Source of the DNA: Flavobacteriales bacterium
GTDB lineage: Bacteria; Bacteroidota; Bacteroidia; Flavobacteriales; TMED113
DNA length: 48,342 nt
Assembly (NCBI GenBank): GCA_002718035.1
Contig: PBCX01000003.1
Location: forward strand, 24,753 to 73,094
Direction: 5' to 3'
Numbering within the stretch: the stretch's first letter is position 1; every line of letters begins with the position of its first letter. Under the pieces are notes generated by a model, which saw nothing but the letters and a program-made list of their open reading frames with translations, made no database searches and was not told where the DNA came from. Below are positions 8,519 through 18,429 of this stretch, in pieces. A program made the position numbers and the translations under genes.

Positions 8519-9261
8519 AATTATTAAATGGAAAAGTTACACTAGTAACTGGCGGATCTAGAGGAATTGGTAAATCGATATGTTTAAAATTTGCAGAACA
8601 TGGGTCTGATGTTATTTTTACTAATAATTCATCGAAGGAAAATGCGGAGGATTTTAAAAAAGAACTTGAATCTTATAATATTAGATCAGAATACATAAAG
8701 TCTGATGCTAGTAATTTTGAGTCATGTCAAAATTTAATTAATGAAGTGGAAAGTAAATTTTCTAAAATTGATGTGTTAGTTAACAATGCAGGTATAACTA
8801 AAGATAATTTATTAATGCGTATGAGTGAAGAAGATTTTGATAAAGTAATTGCAGTAAATATGAAGTCTGTATTTAACATGACAAAGTCTGTTCAAAAAAT
8901 AATGCTTAAACAGAGGAATGGTTCAATAATTAACTTAAGTTCAATTGTTGGATTAAGGGGGAATGCAGGTCAATCTAATTATGCAGCCTCTAAGTCTGGT
9001 GTGATTGGATTTACAAAATCTATTGCTTTAGAACTAGGCTCAAGAAACATAAGGTGCAATGCCATAGCGCCTGGTTTTATTGAAACTGAAATGACTAAAA
9101 AACTGGATCCAAAAATAATTGAAAATTGGATAAATTCTGTGCCTTTAAAAAGAGTTGGAACTGGAACTGATGTAGCTAATTGTAGTTTGTTTTTAGCCTC
9201 AGATCTGTCATCCTACATTTCTGGTCAAGTAATTAATGTTTGTGGAGGTTTATACACATAA
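8515..9261 (+). CDS. fabG: 3-oxoacyl-[acyl-carrier-protein] reductase
   Basis: This is a 248-residue short-chain dehydrogenase of fatty-acid elongation that reduces 3-oxoacyl-ACP with NADPH. The nucleotide loop TGGSRGIGK is at 12-20, the NNAG motif at 90-93, and the catalytic residues are Ser142/143, Tyr156 and Lys160 (YAASK). The closing segment C-G-G-L matches the FabG C-terminus. It is translationally coupled to sucD by a four-base overlap and followed by a membrane protein after three bases, so the three form one operon. Confidence 0.92.
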   Translation: MKLLNGKVTLVTGGSRGIGKSICLKFAEHGSDVIFTNNSSKENAEDFKKELESYNIRSEYIKSDASNFESCQNLINEVESKFSKIDVLVNNAGITKDNLLMRMSEEDFDKVIAVNMKSVFNMTKSVQKIMLKQRNGSIINLSSIVGLRGNAGQSNYAASKSGVIGFTKSIALELGSRNIRCNAIAPGFIETEMTKKLDPKIIENWINSVPLKRVGTGTDVANCSLFLASDLSSYISGQVINVCGGLYT

Positions 9262-9264
9262 TTT

Positions 9265-11331
9265 ATGTTGACTTCCTCCTTATCAATATACAATTTAATT
9301 ACAATTGTAATTTGTTCTTTTTTAGTTTCTTATTTACTTTATTTTTTTAGAGAACGTAAATTAAAGGAATTCTCAAGATATTTAATTTTCACCTTATTTC
9401 TTTTAAGGTTTTTATCCTTTTTCATAATACTTTTTATTTTAATAAACCCATATGTTAACAAAAAGAAAAAAATTATTGAAAAGCCAACTTTAGTTATATT
9501 TCAAGATAATAGTTACTCAATTGTAGGGAATAATGATTCTTTATATTATAAGACAAGTTACTCTGATTTAATTAATAGTTTTAAAAATAATATTGAGAAT
9601 AAGTTTAAAGTGGAACACCTTTTATTTGGTGAATATGTTAGAAAAGATTCTTTATCTTTTGATGATAAATTTTCAAATATTAGTTCAATTTTTGAATATT
9701 CTCAAGATGTTTTTTCAAATACCAATGTTGGTTCTTACCTATTACTCTCTGATGGAATTTACAATAAAGGTGCTAATCCAAAGTACTTAAATAAAAAATT
9801 AAATGCTCCATTGTATTGTTTGGCTCTTGGGGACACTACTAAGAATAAAGACTTGTCAATTCAAACAGTCATTAATAACAGAATTGGATTTCCTGGAAAT
9901 GAATTACCAGTTAAAATTTCATTTTCAGCTGACAATCTTTTGGGCGAAAAAGTAAAATTAAGAGTGAAATCAAAAAACAAAAAAATTTTTGAAGATATTG
10001 TTAAAATTGAGAATAATAATTTTTTTAAGACAATATCTTTTTTTGTAATATCAAATAATTCAGGTCTTAATAAATTTGATGTTTCATTAAATTTATTAGG
10101 CTCTTCAGAAGAAAAAAATTTAAATAATAATTACAGTTCCTTTTTTATAGATGTTCAGGAAAATAATAAACATATTTTGATGTTATATGATTCTCCTCAT
10201 CCTGACATTTCAGCACTTAAATCCTCTATTGAATTTGATAGGCAATATAAAATTGATGTAATTAGAAATTTAGATTTTGATGGAAATTTTGATAATTATG
10301 ACCTTGTTATCCTTTATCAATGTTCCTTGTCAAAACCTATGTTTACAAAAGTAGATAAAAGAAATATTCCAATTTGGTTTGTTGTCGGTCAAAATTCAAA
10401 CTTAATTGATCTAAATAACGTTCAAGAAGATGTTTTTTTTAATAATATAAACACAAATTTTAGTAAACAGTATATTGATTTTAATAAAAACTTTCAAAAA
10501 TTTGAAATTGATGATGATCTACTACTATTGGAAGAGTTTTTTCCTCCTTTATTAGTTTCAAGTTCCTTTAATATTAAAAAAAATAATAAAGTTTTATTAG
10601 AACAAAGAAACAATACAATTTCTGAAAATAAACCAGTTTGTTTTTTTTCTTCAAATCAAAAAAAATGTTTTTTAATAGCTGAGGGTATTTGGAGATGGCG
10701 TTTGAATAATTATTTAACTAAAAAAAATCACGATTCTTTTAATTTGATGGTATTAAAAATTGTTAAAAATTTAATGGTTGACAAAAACAAAGATAAAATT
10801 GATTTAAATCACAAAATTATTTATGATTTTGGTGAAAGTATTGTTTTTGATGCACAATTTTATAATGAAAATTTAAATCCAATTTCCAATCAAGACATTA
10901 ATTTGATGTTAAAAGATGAAGAAAATAATTTATTAAATTTCAAATTTTTGTATAATGGCCAAAATTATATACTTGATATTGGCGAACTTAAAGCCGGTGA
11001 ATATAAATATACAGCATCTACTATTTTTGATAATAAAGAATATGTTAAAAAAGGCAATTTTTTAGTTAATGATGTATTTATAGAGTTTAAAAACACTGTT
11101 GCTGACCATAATATTTTATTTAATCTTTCTGAGCAAAACAATGGAAAGCTTTATAGAATCGAAGATATTAGTAAATTATCAGATGAAATTATTAACTCTA
11201 AAAATTTTATTACTAAGGTTCAATATAAAAATCATAAAACATCAATAATGGAATCAATTATTCCTCTATGCCTTTTATTAATTCTTCTTTTTTTAGAATG
11301 GTTTTTAAGAAAAAAATTCATTGGATATTAA
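9265..11331 (+). CDS. VWA-like membrane protein of the Flavobacterial sucD-fabG-prohibitin cluster
   Basis: The 688-residue protein has two N-terminal membrane helices (about 9-28 and 38-62), a large extracytoplasmic part, and one helix near the C-terminus (about 664-681) followed by a basic tail. After the second helix it continues LVIFQDNSYSI, resembling the first strand and D-x-S-x-S metal site of a von Willebrand factor A domain, though the third residue pattern (D-N-S-Y-S) is the only clear part. Later regions look beta-rich. Proteins of this layout sit beside fabG and a prohibitin-type gene in many Flavobacteria. Function is not established; a Bat-like role is possible but unproven. Confidence 0.7.
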   Translation: MLTSSLSIYNLITIVICSFLVSYLLYFFRERKLKEFSRYLIFTLFLLRFLSFFIILFILINPYVNKKKKIIEKPTLVIFQDNSYSIVGNNDSLYYKTSYSDLINSFKNNIENKFKVEHLLFGEYVRKDSLSFDDKFSNISSIFEYSQDVFSNTNVGSYLLLSDGIYNKGANPKYLNKKLNAPLYCLALGDTTKNKDLSIQTVINNRIGFPGNELPVKISFSADNLLGEKVKLRVKSKNKKIFEDIVKIENNNFFKTISFFVISNNSGLNKFDVSLNLLGSSEEKNLNNNYSSFFIDVQENNKHILMLYDSPHPDISALKSSIEFDRQYKIDVIRNLDFDGNFDNYDLVILYQCSLSKPMFTKVDKRNIPIWFVVGQNSNLIDLNNVQEDVFFNNINTNFSKQYIDFNKNFQKFEIDDDLLLLEEFFPPLLVSSSFNIKKNNKVLLEQRNNTISENKPVCFFSSNQKKCFLIAEGIWRWRLNNYLTKKNHDSFNLMVLKIVKNLMVDKNKDKIDLNHKIIYDFGESIVFDAQFYNENLNPISNQDINLMLKDEENNLLNFKFLYNGQNYILDIGELKAGEYKYTASTIFDNKEYVKKGNFLVNDVFIEFKNTVADHNILFNLSEQNNGKLYRIEDISKLSDEIINSKNFITKVQYKNHKTSIMESIIPLCLLLILLFLEWFLRKKFIGY

Positions 11332-11349
11332 TTTTTTTCTTTGATTTAT

Positions 11350-11357
11350 TATCTTTG
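11350..11357 (+). promoter_or_regulatory. Promoter -7 box of the prohibitin-like gene
   Basis: TATCTTTG matches TAnnTTTG and lies 28 bases before the start codon, inside the 54-base gap after the VWA-like gene. This suggests the SPFH gene has its own promoter besides read-through. No convincing -33 TTG at normal spacing was found. Confidence 0.42.
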
Positions 11358-11385
11358 TACTATATAAAATTTAATAAACATAATT

Positions 11386-12222
11386 ATGAAGACAGTACAA
11401 CCAGAAATTAATCCGAAAAAAGCTACATTTTTGTTGACAATTGGGTTTTTAGGAATACTAATGGTATTATTTTCAAGTAGACTCTTTTATACAATCCCTC
11501 AAGGTTTTGAAGGATATATATTCTATACATTTGGAAATGGTTTAGATAAAGAAAATGTAAAAGGTCAAGGTTTTCATTTAAAATTTCCTTGGGATAATTT
11601 AATTAAATATGATGTAAGAATTCAGGAGAACATGAGCACAATGGAAGTTTTAGCTAAAAATGGTTTAACTATTGCTATGGAGTTGTCTTACAGATATAAT
11701 CCAATGCCTGGAAAAGCAGGTTATATTGAAGAAAACATTGGTTCTAATTATCACGATAAAATTATTATTCCTGAGATAAGATCAGTCTCAAGGGAAGTAA
11801 TTGGAGAATACCTCCCAGAGGAGCTTTATTCTACAAAAAGAGAAACTATTGAGGATGAAGTATATGAAAAAACTTTAATTGCACTCGAGAGAAAATTTAT
11901 AAATCTAGATGCTGTTTTAATAAGAGATGTCACATTACCTCAGACACTACAAGATGCAATTGAAAAAAAGTTAAAACAAGAACAAGAAGCATTAGAGTAT
12001 GATTTCAAAATTGAAAAAGCAGCAAAAGAAGCTCAAAGGTTAGAAATAGAAGCTAGAGGAAAGGCCAATGCCAACGATATATTAAATGCTAGTTTAACAA
12101 CAAATGTATTGAAGGACAAAGGTATTGAAGCTACAATTAAGTTGGCTGAATCTCCTAATTCAAAAGTTGTTGTTGTTGGTTCTGGAGATGATGGATTGCC
12201 ATTAATTTTGGGTAATAATTAA
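11386..12222 (+). CDS. SPFH/prohibitin family protein
   Basis: The 278-residue protein begins with one membrane helix (about 14-34) and continues into an SPFH/Band-7 domain with the segments GQGFHLKFPWDN, YDVRIQENMSTMEV and R-S-V-S-R-E-V-I-G-E-Y. It then enters a charged coiled coil (about 185-225, KKLKQEQEALEYDFKIEKAA). Such proteins form large ring assemblies at membranes and are thought to organise microdomains or hold FtsH-type proteases. It terminates against uvrB with a four-base overlap of the two stop regions. Confidence 0.87.
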   Translation: MKTVQPEINPKKATFLLTIGFLGILMVLFSSRLFYTIPQGFEGYIFYTFGNGLDKENVKGQGFHLKFPWDNLIKYDVRIQENMSTMEVLAKNGLTIAMELSYRYNPMPGKAGYIEENIGSNYHDKIIIPEIRSVSREVIGEYLPEELYSTKRETIEDEVYEKTLIALERKFINLDAVLIRDVTLPQTLQDAIEKKLKQEQEALEYDFKIEKAAKEAQRLEIEARGKANANDILNASLTTNVLKDKGIEATIKLAESPNSKVVVVGSGDDGLPLILGNN

Positions 12223-14204
12223 TATTTATTTTTCTTATTAACCATCTTTTTAAGCAAGATAATATTATCTCTGTATATTGATGCGTCCACAAAATTTAAA
12301 GCTTTTGCAGATTTTTCCATTAGCTTTCTGTTACTTTTGACTAATGATTTTAATTCTTTTTCTGTAAGGTTTTTCAGTTCATCCTTTGTGATTTCTTTGG
12401 AGTTTTTTTCTTTCTTAATTTCTGATTTATGAAACTTAGATTTTCTTTTATTAGCTAATGTTTTTGGAGTTATTTTATTCTTTAAATTATATTCTTTTTG
12501 AATCTCTCTCTTTCTATCAGTCTCTATTATTGTCTGTTTGATTGACTCGGTCATCAAATCTGCATACAAAATTGCTTTTCCGTTTGTGTTTCTTGCAGCT
12601 CTTCCAATGATTTGTATTAATGATTTTTTTGATCTCAAGAAGCCCTCTTTGTCCGCATCAATTATTGCTACTAACGAAACTTCTGGGAAATCTAAACCTT
12701 CTCTCAATAAATTTACACCAACTAGTACATCAAAATTTCCTAATCTTAAGTCATTCATAATTTCAATTCTTTCAATTGTATCTACATCTGAGTGAATGTA
12801 AGAACATTTAATACCAGCTTCAATAAGGTATTCACTAAGTTTTTCTGCCATTTTTTTAGTTAATGTAGTTACTAAGACCCTCTCTTTTTTTTCAATTACT
12901 GTGATAATTTCATTTAATAAATCATCAACTTGATTTTTTGATTTTCTTATTTCTATGGAAGGCTCTAGTATTCCGTTTGGTCTAATTAATTGTTCTATTA
13001 TTACTCCTCCGCATTTTTTTATTTCATAGTCAGATGGTGTTGCGCTTAAATATATTGTTTGAGGTGTTATATTTTCAAATTCCTCAAAGTTTAACGGTCT
13101 ATTATCAAGTGCAGATGGTAATCTAAATCCATAGTCAATTAAATTTTGTTTTCTAGCTTTATCTCCACCATACATTCCTCTGACTTGTGGAATTGTTACG
13201 TGACTTTCATCAATAATAAATAAAAAATCATCGTGAAAATAATCAAATAAACAAAATGGTCTTTCTCCTTTTTTTCTGTTGTCAAAATATCTAGAATAAT
13301 TTTCAATACCAGGGCAGTATCCTAGTTCTTTTATCATTTCAACATCTAGCTCTGTTCTTTTTTCTAATCTTTCAGCTTCTTCAGTTTGATTATTATCAAT
13401 TAGAAATTTTTTTTGTGTATTTAAATCATTTAAGATATTTTCAATTATTTTTTCATCGTTGTGTGAAATAAAAATACTGTTTGGATAGATTGAAATTTCA
13501 CTTATTTGTAATGTGCTATCAAATTGTAAGTCAATTTTTTGAATTTCTTCAATTTCATCGCCCCAAAAATTAATTTTTATTTTTTTGTCAGTATAAGATG
13601 GAAGTATTTCTATAGAATCTCCAATCATTTTAAATGTTCCAGGTTCTAAATCATGTTTAACTCTTAAATACATACCGGAGACAAGTAAATTCATTAATTC
13701 TTTTCTCTCAATTTTTTGATTTAATTTAATTTTAATTGTTCTTTCCTTAAATAAATTTGGATTTCCAAGTCCATAAATACATGATACTGAAGAAATAACA
13801 ATTACATCCTTTCTACCTGATAATAGTGATGAGGTAGCACTAAGCCTCATTTTTTCAATTTCTTTATTTATTGATAAGTCTTTTTCTATATACTTACCCG
13901 TAACGGGTAAATATGCTTCTGGTTGATAATAGTCGTAATATGAAACAAAATATTCTACACAATTGTTTGGAAAAAAATCTTTGAACTCTGAATATAATTG
14001 TGCTGCTAATGTTTTGTTATGACATAAAATTAGTGAAGGTTTTTGTGTTTGTTCAATTACATTTGCTATTGTGAATGTTTTTCCAGATCCTGTGACCCCA
14101 AGTAAACATTGGTGTTTTTCTCCATTTAAAATACCGTTTGTTAATTTTTTTATTGCCTCAGGCTGATCACCAGTAGGATAAAATGGAGCTTTAATTTTTA
14201 ACAT
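12219..14204 (-). CDS. uvrB: UvrABC system protein B
   Basis: UvrB is the helicase-fold damage verifier of nucleotide excision repair, loaded by UvrA and acting with UvrC. In 661 residues it shows the Walker A motif GVTGSGKT, the beta-hairpin region YFVSYYDYYQPEAY, the DESH box (IDESHVTIPQ) and the helicase motif VLVGVNLLREGLDFPEVS. The arginine-finger box Q-I-I-G-R-A-A-R-N is also present, and a C-terminal UvrC-binding UVR motif sits within the last 50 residues. Length is normal. Its first codons overlap the end of aroE by 14 bases. Confidence 0.96.
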   Translation of the reverse strand: MLKIKAPFYPTGDQPEAIKKLTNGILNGEKHQCLLGVTGSGKTFTIANVIEQTQKPSLILCHNKTLAAQLYSEFKDFFPNNCVEYFVSYYDYYQPEAYLPVTGKYIEKDLSINKEIEKMRLSATSSLLSGRKDVIVISSVSCIYGLGNPNLFKERTIKIKLNQKIERKELMNLLVSGMYLRVKHDLEPGTFKMIGDSIEILPSYTDKKIKINFWGDEIEEIQKIDLQFDSTLQISEISIYPNSIFISHNDEKIIENILNDLNTQKKFLIDNNQTEEAERLEKRTELDVEMIKELGYCPGIENYSRYFDNRKKGERPFCLFDYFHDDFLFIIDESHVTIPQVRGMYGGDKARKQNLIDYGFRLPSALDNRPLNFEEFENITPQTIYLSATPSDYEIKKCGGVIIEQLIRPNGILEPSIEIRKSKNQVDDLLNEIITVIEKKERVLVTTLTKKMAEKLSEYLIEAGIKCSYIHSDVDTIERIEIMNDLRLGNFDVLVGVNLLREGLDFPEVSLVAIIDADKEGFLRSKKSLIQIIGRAARNTNGKAILYADLMTESIKQTIIETDRKREIQKEYNLKNKITPKTLANKRKSKFHKSEIKKEKNSKEITKDELKNLTEKELKSLVKSNRKLMEKSAKALNFVDASIYRDNIILLKKMVNKKNKY

Positions 14205-14958
14205 TTTTTATTAACTGTACGTTTTTTTTCCATATGGCAAATGAATGTTCAGCTTGAGCTATTAACATTTTTTTTCCATTCATAATTTTAGCTCCTTTTT
14301 TACTTCCCTTATTTAAAAATAAGCTTTTAGTAGGGTTATATACTACATCAAATAAATAATTTTCTTTTGATAACTTTTCGTAATTAATTTTTGGAGATAA
14401 GTTAATATGATTTTTTGAACCCAAAATTGTTGTGTTAATTATTAATTTATGACTTTGTAAATATTTTTCAGATTCTTCATAAGAAATAACATGTTTGATT
14501 TTTTTTCTTCTTCTTGAAACAATTAAAAAATCTATCTCTCTTTTTTTTAAAACATAACAAATTGATTTTGAAACCCCTCCGTTTCCTAATACTAAAGCAT
14601 TAATTTTTATTTTTTTTGGCAATAAAGAAATTAATGATTTTTCAAAGCCATAAACATCAGTATTGTATCCTTTTATCTTTTTTTTATTATTTATAAAAAT
14701 AGTATTGACAGATTTTGTAATTCTTGATATTTCATCTAATTCATCTATATAATTAATAATAATTTCTTTAAATGGAGATGTTACATTTAATCCAATAATA
14801 TTCTTATCTTCAAGTAAGCTTTTAAATTCTTCTATTGAACTCATTTCGAATAAGTTATAATTGAAATCGTTAATATTTTCTTTATTAAATTTTTTTTCAA
14901 AAAGTTTTTTAGAAAAAGAATTTTGCAAGTTTTTTCCTATTAATCCTAGTTTAAACAT
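14191..14958 (-). CDS. aroE: Shikimate dehydrogenase
   Basis: This enzyme reduces 3-dehydroshikimate to shikimate with NADPH in aromatic amino-acid synthesis. The 255 residues contain the substrate loop N-S-F-S-K, the NVTSPFKE motif with catalytic Lys, NTD (N-T-D-V-Y-G), the dinucleotide loop LGNGGVSKS and the C-terminal QAEHSFAIW helix. Length suits the single-domain Bacteroidota form. It lies in a minus-strand run between the DUF368 gene (8-base overlap) and uvrB (14-base overlap). Chorismate synthase (aroC) occurs 28 kb away in the same window. Confidence 0.9.
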   Translation of the reverse strand: MFKLGLIGKNLQNSFSKKLFEKKFNKENINDFNYNLFEMSSIEEFKSLLEDKNIIGLNVTSPFKEIIINYIDELDEISRITKSVNTIFINNKKKIKGYNTDVYGFEKSLISLLPKKIKINALVLGNGGVSKSICYVLKKREIDFLIVSRRRKKIKHVISYEESEKYLQSHKLIINTTILGSKNHINLSPKINYEKLSKENYLFDVVYNPTKSLFLNKGSKKGAKIMNGKKMLIAQAEHSFAIWKKNVQLIKNVKN

Positions 14959-15882
14959 TTTTTCGATTACTTAAATTTTGCAAAAATATTAAACTAAAAT
15001 ACCCGATGATAATTAAAAATATAAGTTTGTAGTTGTCATTCACATATGCATTTAAATTCCCATTGAGATTTAATTCTTTTTTAATTGGAGAAATAATTTC
15101 AAGTAATGCGGTTGATTCAGCAGATCTTATTGGCCAAATAAAAATTAGTGATCCAAGAATAAATCCACATATGATGGCTAATGTTTCATTTCTATATTTT
15201 TTAAATAACCAAGAAATAAATTTAGATAAAGTTAAAAGACCAAATACCATCCCAATGAAAAAAATTGAAAGATAAATCAGAGCATTTATATCTTGATGAA
15301 ATGTATTGATGCATTCTTTAACTAGTAAATTATAATTTCCTAATATTAATAAGATATATGAGCCAGATAATCCGGGAACAATCATTCCAATTATTCCAAT
15401 AAAACCACAAAAGAAAATAAAAAAAATATTTTTATTTTCTTCTTGTAATCCAGGTAATGTAGATATTGTTATAGCAACAAAAGCTCCTATAATAAAGTAA
15501 AAAATATGTTTTTTTTCAAATTTTTTAATCATCCTAAATACCAGGGGAATGGATGCAAGGATTAATCCAAAAAAAAATGATAAAGTATATTTTTTATTTT
15601 TTTCTAAAAGTTCAAAATAATCTAATGCTTTCGCAAATATAATTGCACTTATACATATACCAATAATGATTGGAATTAAAAAGTTAAGTGATAAATCATT
15701 GTATAAATTTTTGATTCTAAATTTATAGACATCATAAATATTTTTTTTTTGATTGATGAAATACTATTAATAAGTTGTTCATATACACCAAGGATTAATG
15801 CTACAGTTGCACCAGATAATCCTGGAATAATATTAGCAATTCCGATCAAAATGCCAAAAAATATATTTTTAAATATTTTCAA
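14951..15882 (-). CDS. DUF368 (PopT-type) undecaprenyl-phosphate translocase, interrupted by a frameshift
   Basis: Two pieces belong to one membrane protein. The first (from TTG 15882) starts IANIIPGLSGATVALILG and runs into an A10 tract at 15741-15750, after which it stops early. Adding one A restores a frame that continues N-I-Y-D-V-Y through L-I-P-I-I-I-G and FFFGLILASIP, with no stop, into the second piece and its second P-G-L-S-G-S motif, ending at 14951. The total is about 310 residues, normal for DUF368. DUF368 proteins were shown in other bacteria to return undecaprenyl phosphate across the membrane for wall synthesis. The break could be an assembly error, a true mutation or a slippage site. 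The rhodanese gene lies six bases upstream. Confidence 0.82.
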
Positions 15883-15888
15883 AATTGA

Positions 15889-16179
15889 TTATTTACTTTC
15901 AAGATATTTTTGAAATCCTCCCTCAAGGTTATATACGTTATTTAATTTAAACTTTTTTCTAAGAATATGCACCACTGCAGCCCCTCTTCTTCCACTGTTG
16001 CAGTAAATTATCACTTTTTTATTTTTTTCAATTTTATTTAAAGACTCAAAAATTTGATCCATTGGTATATTAATTGATTTAATATGACCATCTTCAAATT
16101 CATATTCTTCTCTTACATCAATTACTTGTATTTTTTTTTTATCAAGATTTAAAAAATCTAAAATATTTATATCATTCAT
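15889..16179 (-). CDS. Single-domain rhodanese-like sulfurtransferase
   Basis: This 96-residue protein is one rhodanese domain and nothing else. It has the D-V-R-E-E-Y-E-F motif at 21-28, the G-H-I-x-x-x-x-N-I-P turn and the active-site loop Y-C-N-S-G-R-R with Cys60 as the likely persulfide carrier. Single-domain rhodaneses move sulfane sulfur between partners; the natural partner is unknown. It lacks a signal peptide and is probably cytoplasmic. It is placed four bases after comA and six before the DUF368 gene, so all three look co-transcribed. Confidence 0.88.
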   Translation of the reverse strand: MNDINILDFLNLDKKKIQVIDVREEYEFEDGHIKSINIPMDQIFESLNKIEKNKKVIIYCNSGRRGAAVVHILRKKFKLNNVYNLEGGFQKYLESK

Positions 16180-16183
16180 TATT

Positions 16184-16942
16184 TTATTTTAAAAATTGAT
16201 GAAACGTATCACCTCTTAAACCCAATCTTAAGCATTCTAAAGGAATAACAGATTTTGGATCGATATTTCCTAAGTTAACATTGGCTCCCATTAATTTAAT
16301 AAACCATACCTGCTGATCTTTTTTTGGAGCTTCCCATAAAATTTTGTCATTAGGAATTTTTGTTAAAATTTCTTCAATTAAATCAGATCTTATTTCTCCA
16401 TCTTTTCTAAACACTCCAACAGTCCCACTTTCTCTGGCTTCAGCAATAACTTTCCAAGACCCAGCATTTAATTCATCTTTCATAAGTTGAATCCACTTAG
16501 ATGGTGCGAGTATACGATTAGATTTTTTATAACCAACCTCAGAAAAAACAGTGAATTTTTTTGATAATTTTGAAATGTAATCACATTTTTTTTCATGTCT
16601 TAGTTCAATTGATCCGTCTGAAATTTCAATTGTATCAAGATTTATTTTTTTTATAAAATCAATGTATTCATCAAACATATTTCTAGCAATAAAAGCTTCA
16701 AAAAGAGTACCTCCTAAGTGTACTTTAATATTATTTTTTTTGTAAAGTTGAATTTTTTCTTTGATTTTGTTTGAAATTATAGCTGTTCCAAAACCTAATT
16801 TAATAATATCAATAAAATCTGAGCTACTCTCCATTAAATCTTCAGCTTCTCTAAAGCTTAATCCTTTATCCATAACCATAGTAAGACCAACGTTTCTATT
16901 TTTTTTTGATCTTTTTGGTAAATTTTTTAATTTGAAAATCAT
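16184..16942 (-). CDS. comA: Phosphosulfolactate synthase
   Basis: ComA adds sulfite to phosphoenolpyruvate to give (R)-phosphosulfolactate. The 252 residues follow the family from end to end: TMVMDKGLS near the N-terminus, DFIDIIKLGFGT, a HLGGTLFE loop, the ISDGSIEL strand, SEVGYKK, E-A-R-E-S-G-T-V-G and the WEAPKKDQQVWFI segment near the C-terminus. The enzyme is a TIM barrel and was first described in coenzyme M synthesis. In Bacteroidota its end use is not settled. The matching phosphatase ComB is encoded at 27991-28710. Confidence 0.9.
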   Translation of the reverse strand: MIFKLKNLPKRSKKNRNVGLTMVMDKGLSFREAEDLMESSSDFIDIIKLGFGTAIISNKIKEKIQLYKKNNIKVHLGGTLFEAFIARNMFDEYIDFIKKINLDTIEISDGSIELRHEKKCDYISKLSKKFTVFSEVGYKKSNRILAPSKWIQLMKDELNAGSWKVIAEARESGTVGVFRKDGEIRSDLIEEILTKIPNDKILWEAPKKDQQVWFIKLMGANVNLGNIDPKSVIPLECLRLGLRGDTFHQFLK

Positions 16943-17016
16943 GTTTATAATTATATAATTTTATTTAAAAATACAAAATACTTAAAGTCATTTTAAAACC
17001 TATTTAAAAAGTTATT

Positions 17017-17024
17017 TACATTTG
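17017..17024 (+). promoter_or_regulatory. glmM promoter -7 box
   Basis: TACATTTG is an exact TAnnTTTG match, ending 22 bases before the glmM ATG. The region upstream is A/T only, without an obvious TTG at the expected spacing. Confidence 0.45.
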
Positions 17025-17046
17025 TAATGTCAAATTTTCTTATTTT

Positions 17047-18423
17047 ATGGTTTTAATTAAGTCAGTTTCCGGAATTAGAGGTACAATATTTAATAAAAAT
17101 GAAGAAAATTTAACTTCATTCAATGTATTGAAATTTGTTTCAATTTTCAGTTATTATTTATTAAAAAAAGAAAAAAAACCAACTGTAATAATAGGAAGGG
17201 ATGCTAGAATTTCAGGTTCTCATTTACTTAAACTTATTTCAACTCAAATTTTAAATTTAGGCATCGATGTTGTTGATATAGGTCTAGTTACAACCCCATC
17301 TGTTGGTTTATATGTTTTAAAAGAAAAAGCTGATGGTGGGATAATGATATCAGCTAGTCACAATAACATTGAATGGAATGCTTTAAAGTTTTTTAACAAT
17401 CAAGGAGAGTTTCTGACCAAGAAGGAAAGTGATTATATAATTAATTATCAAATAGAATTAAACACCAATAATTTAAAATTAAATAAAGGAAAAATAAAAT
17501 TTAAAGGAGATGCGCTTGATTTTCATATTTCTAAAGTTCTTGATCTTGATGAAGTCTTAATAAAAAAAATAAAGAAAAAAAAAATAAAGGTTATAATTGA
17601 TGGAATTAATTCATCCGGTGGAGTAGCTCTTCCTAAGTTATTAGAAAAATTAAATGTTTCATTTATCAAGTTAAATTGTACACCTAACGGTATTTTTGAT
17701 CACAATCCAGAACCAATACCCAAAAATTTACATAAACTATCATCAATGGTTTTATTTCATAAAGCAGATTTTGGTATTGCTGTTGATCCTGATGTAGATA
17801 GATTGGTAATTGTTTGTGAAGATGGTAGTTTTTTAGGAGAAGAAAATACAATAGTGTCAATAGGTGATTTTATTTTATCAAAACATCAAGGTTCTACAGT
17901 AACTAATTTATCATCATCCAATGGTTTGAGAGAAATTACTTTAAATAAAAATTCAAAGCACTATTATTCTGCAGTAGGAGAAAGTAATGTTATTGATTTA
18001 ATGAAGAAAAAAAAGGCAATATTTGGAGGAGAAGGTAGTGGGGGAGTAATATTTCCTAAATTCCATTATGGAAGAGATGCCTTGGTTGGTATTGGTTTAT
18101 TTTTTTCTTATTTTTCTGAAAAAAATATTCTATGTACTGAGATAAAAAAAACTTTACCTAATTATTTTATGTTAAAGGATAAAATTTTATTATCAAATAA
18201 ATTTAATTTTGAACATTTCAAAAATTCTATCATTAATGATTTAAATAAAAAAAAGGAAGTTAATTTTATTTTAATTGATGGTTTGAGGATTAATTATGAA
18301 TGTGGGAGTTGGATTCATGTTAGAAAATCAAATACTGAGCCTATTATTAGGTTAATAATAGAATCAAAAACCAAACAGAAAATAAAAGATTTAAAAGATT
18401 TTATAAATTTATATATAAAGTAA
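17047..18423 (+). CDS. glmM: Phosphoglucosamine mutase (phosphohexomutase family)
   Basis: This 458-residue alpha-D-phosphohexomutase shows the phosphoserine loop ISASHNN (Ser104), the sugar-binding metal site D-P-D-V-D-R, the G-G-E-G-S-G-G loop and the phosphate-binding R-K-S-N-T-E-P-I near the C-terminus. Bacteroidota GlmM enzymes share the N-T-E-P form of the last motif, so I favour glucosamine-6-P to glucosamine-1-P conversion for UDP-GlcNAc synthesis. Phosphomannomutase activity cannot be excluded from motifs alone. The cysteine desulfurase starts six bases after its stop. Confidence 0.82.
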   Translation: MVLIKSVSGIRGTIFNKNEENLTSFNVLKFVSIFSYYLLKKEKKPTVIIGRDARISGSHLLKLISTQILNLGIDVVDIGLVTTPSVGLYVLKEKADGGIMISASHNNIEWNALKFFNNQGEFLTKKESDYIINYQIELNTNNLKLNKGKIKFKGDALDFHISKVLDLDEVLIKKIKKKKIKVIIDGINSSGGVALPKLLEKLNVSFIKLNCTPNGIFDHNPEPIPKNLHKLSSMVLFHKADFGIAVDPDVDRLVIVCEDGSFLGEENTIVSIGDFILSKHQGSTVTNLSSSNGLREITLNKNSKHYYSAVGESNVIDLMKKKKAIFGGEGSGGVIFPKFHYGRDALVGIGLFFSYFSEKNILCTEIKKTLPNYFMLKDKILLSNKFNFEHFKNSIINDLNKKKEVNFILIDGLRINYECGSWIHVRKSNTEPIIRLIIESKTKQKIKDLKDFINLYIK

Positions 18424-18429
18424 AATATT

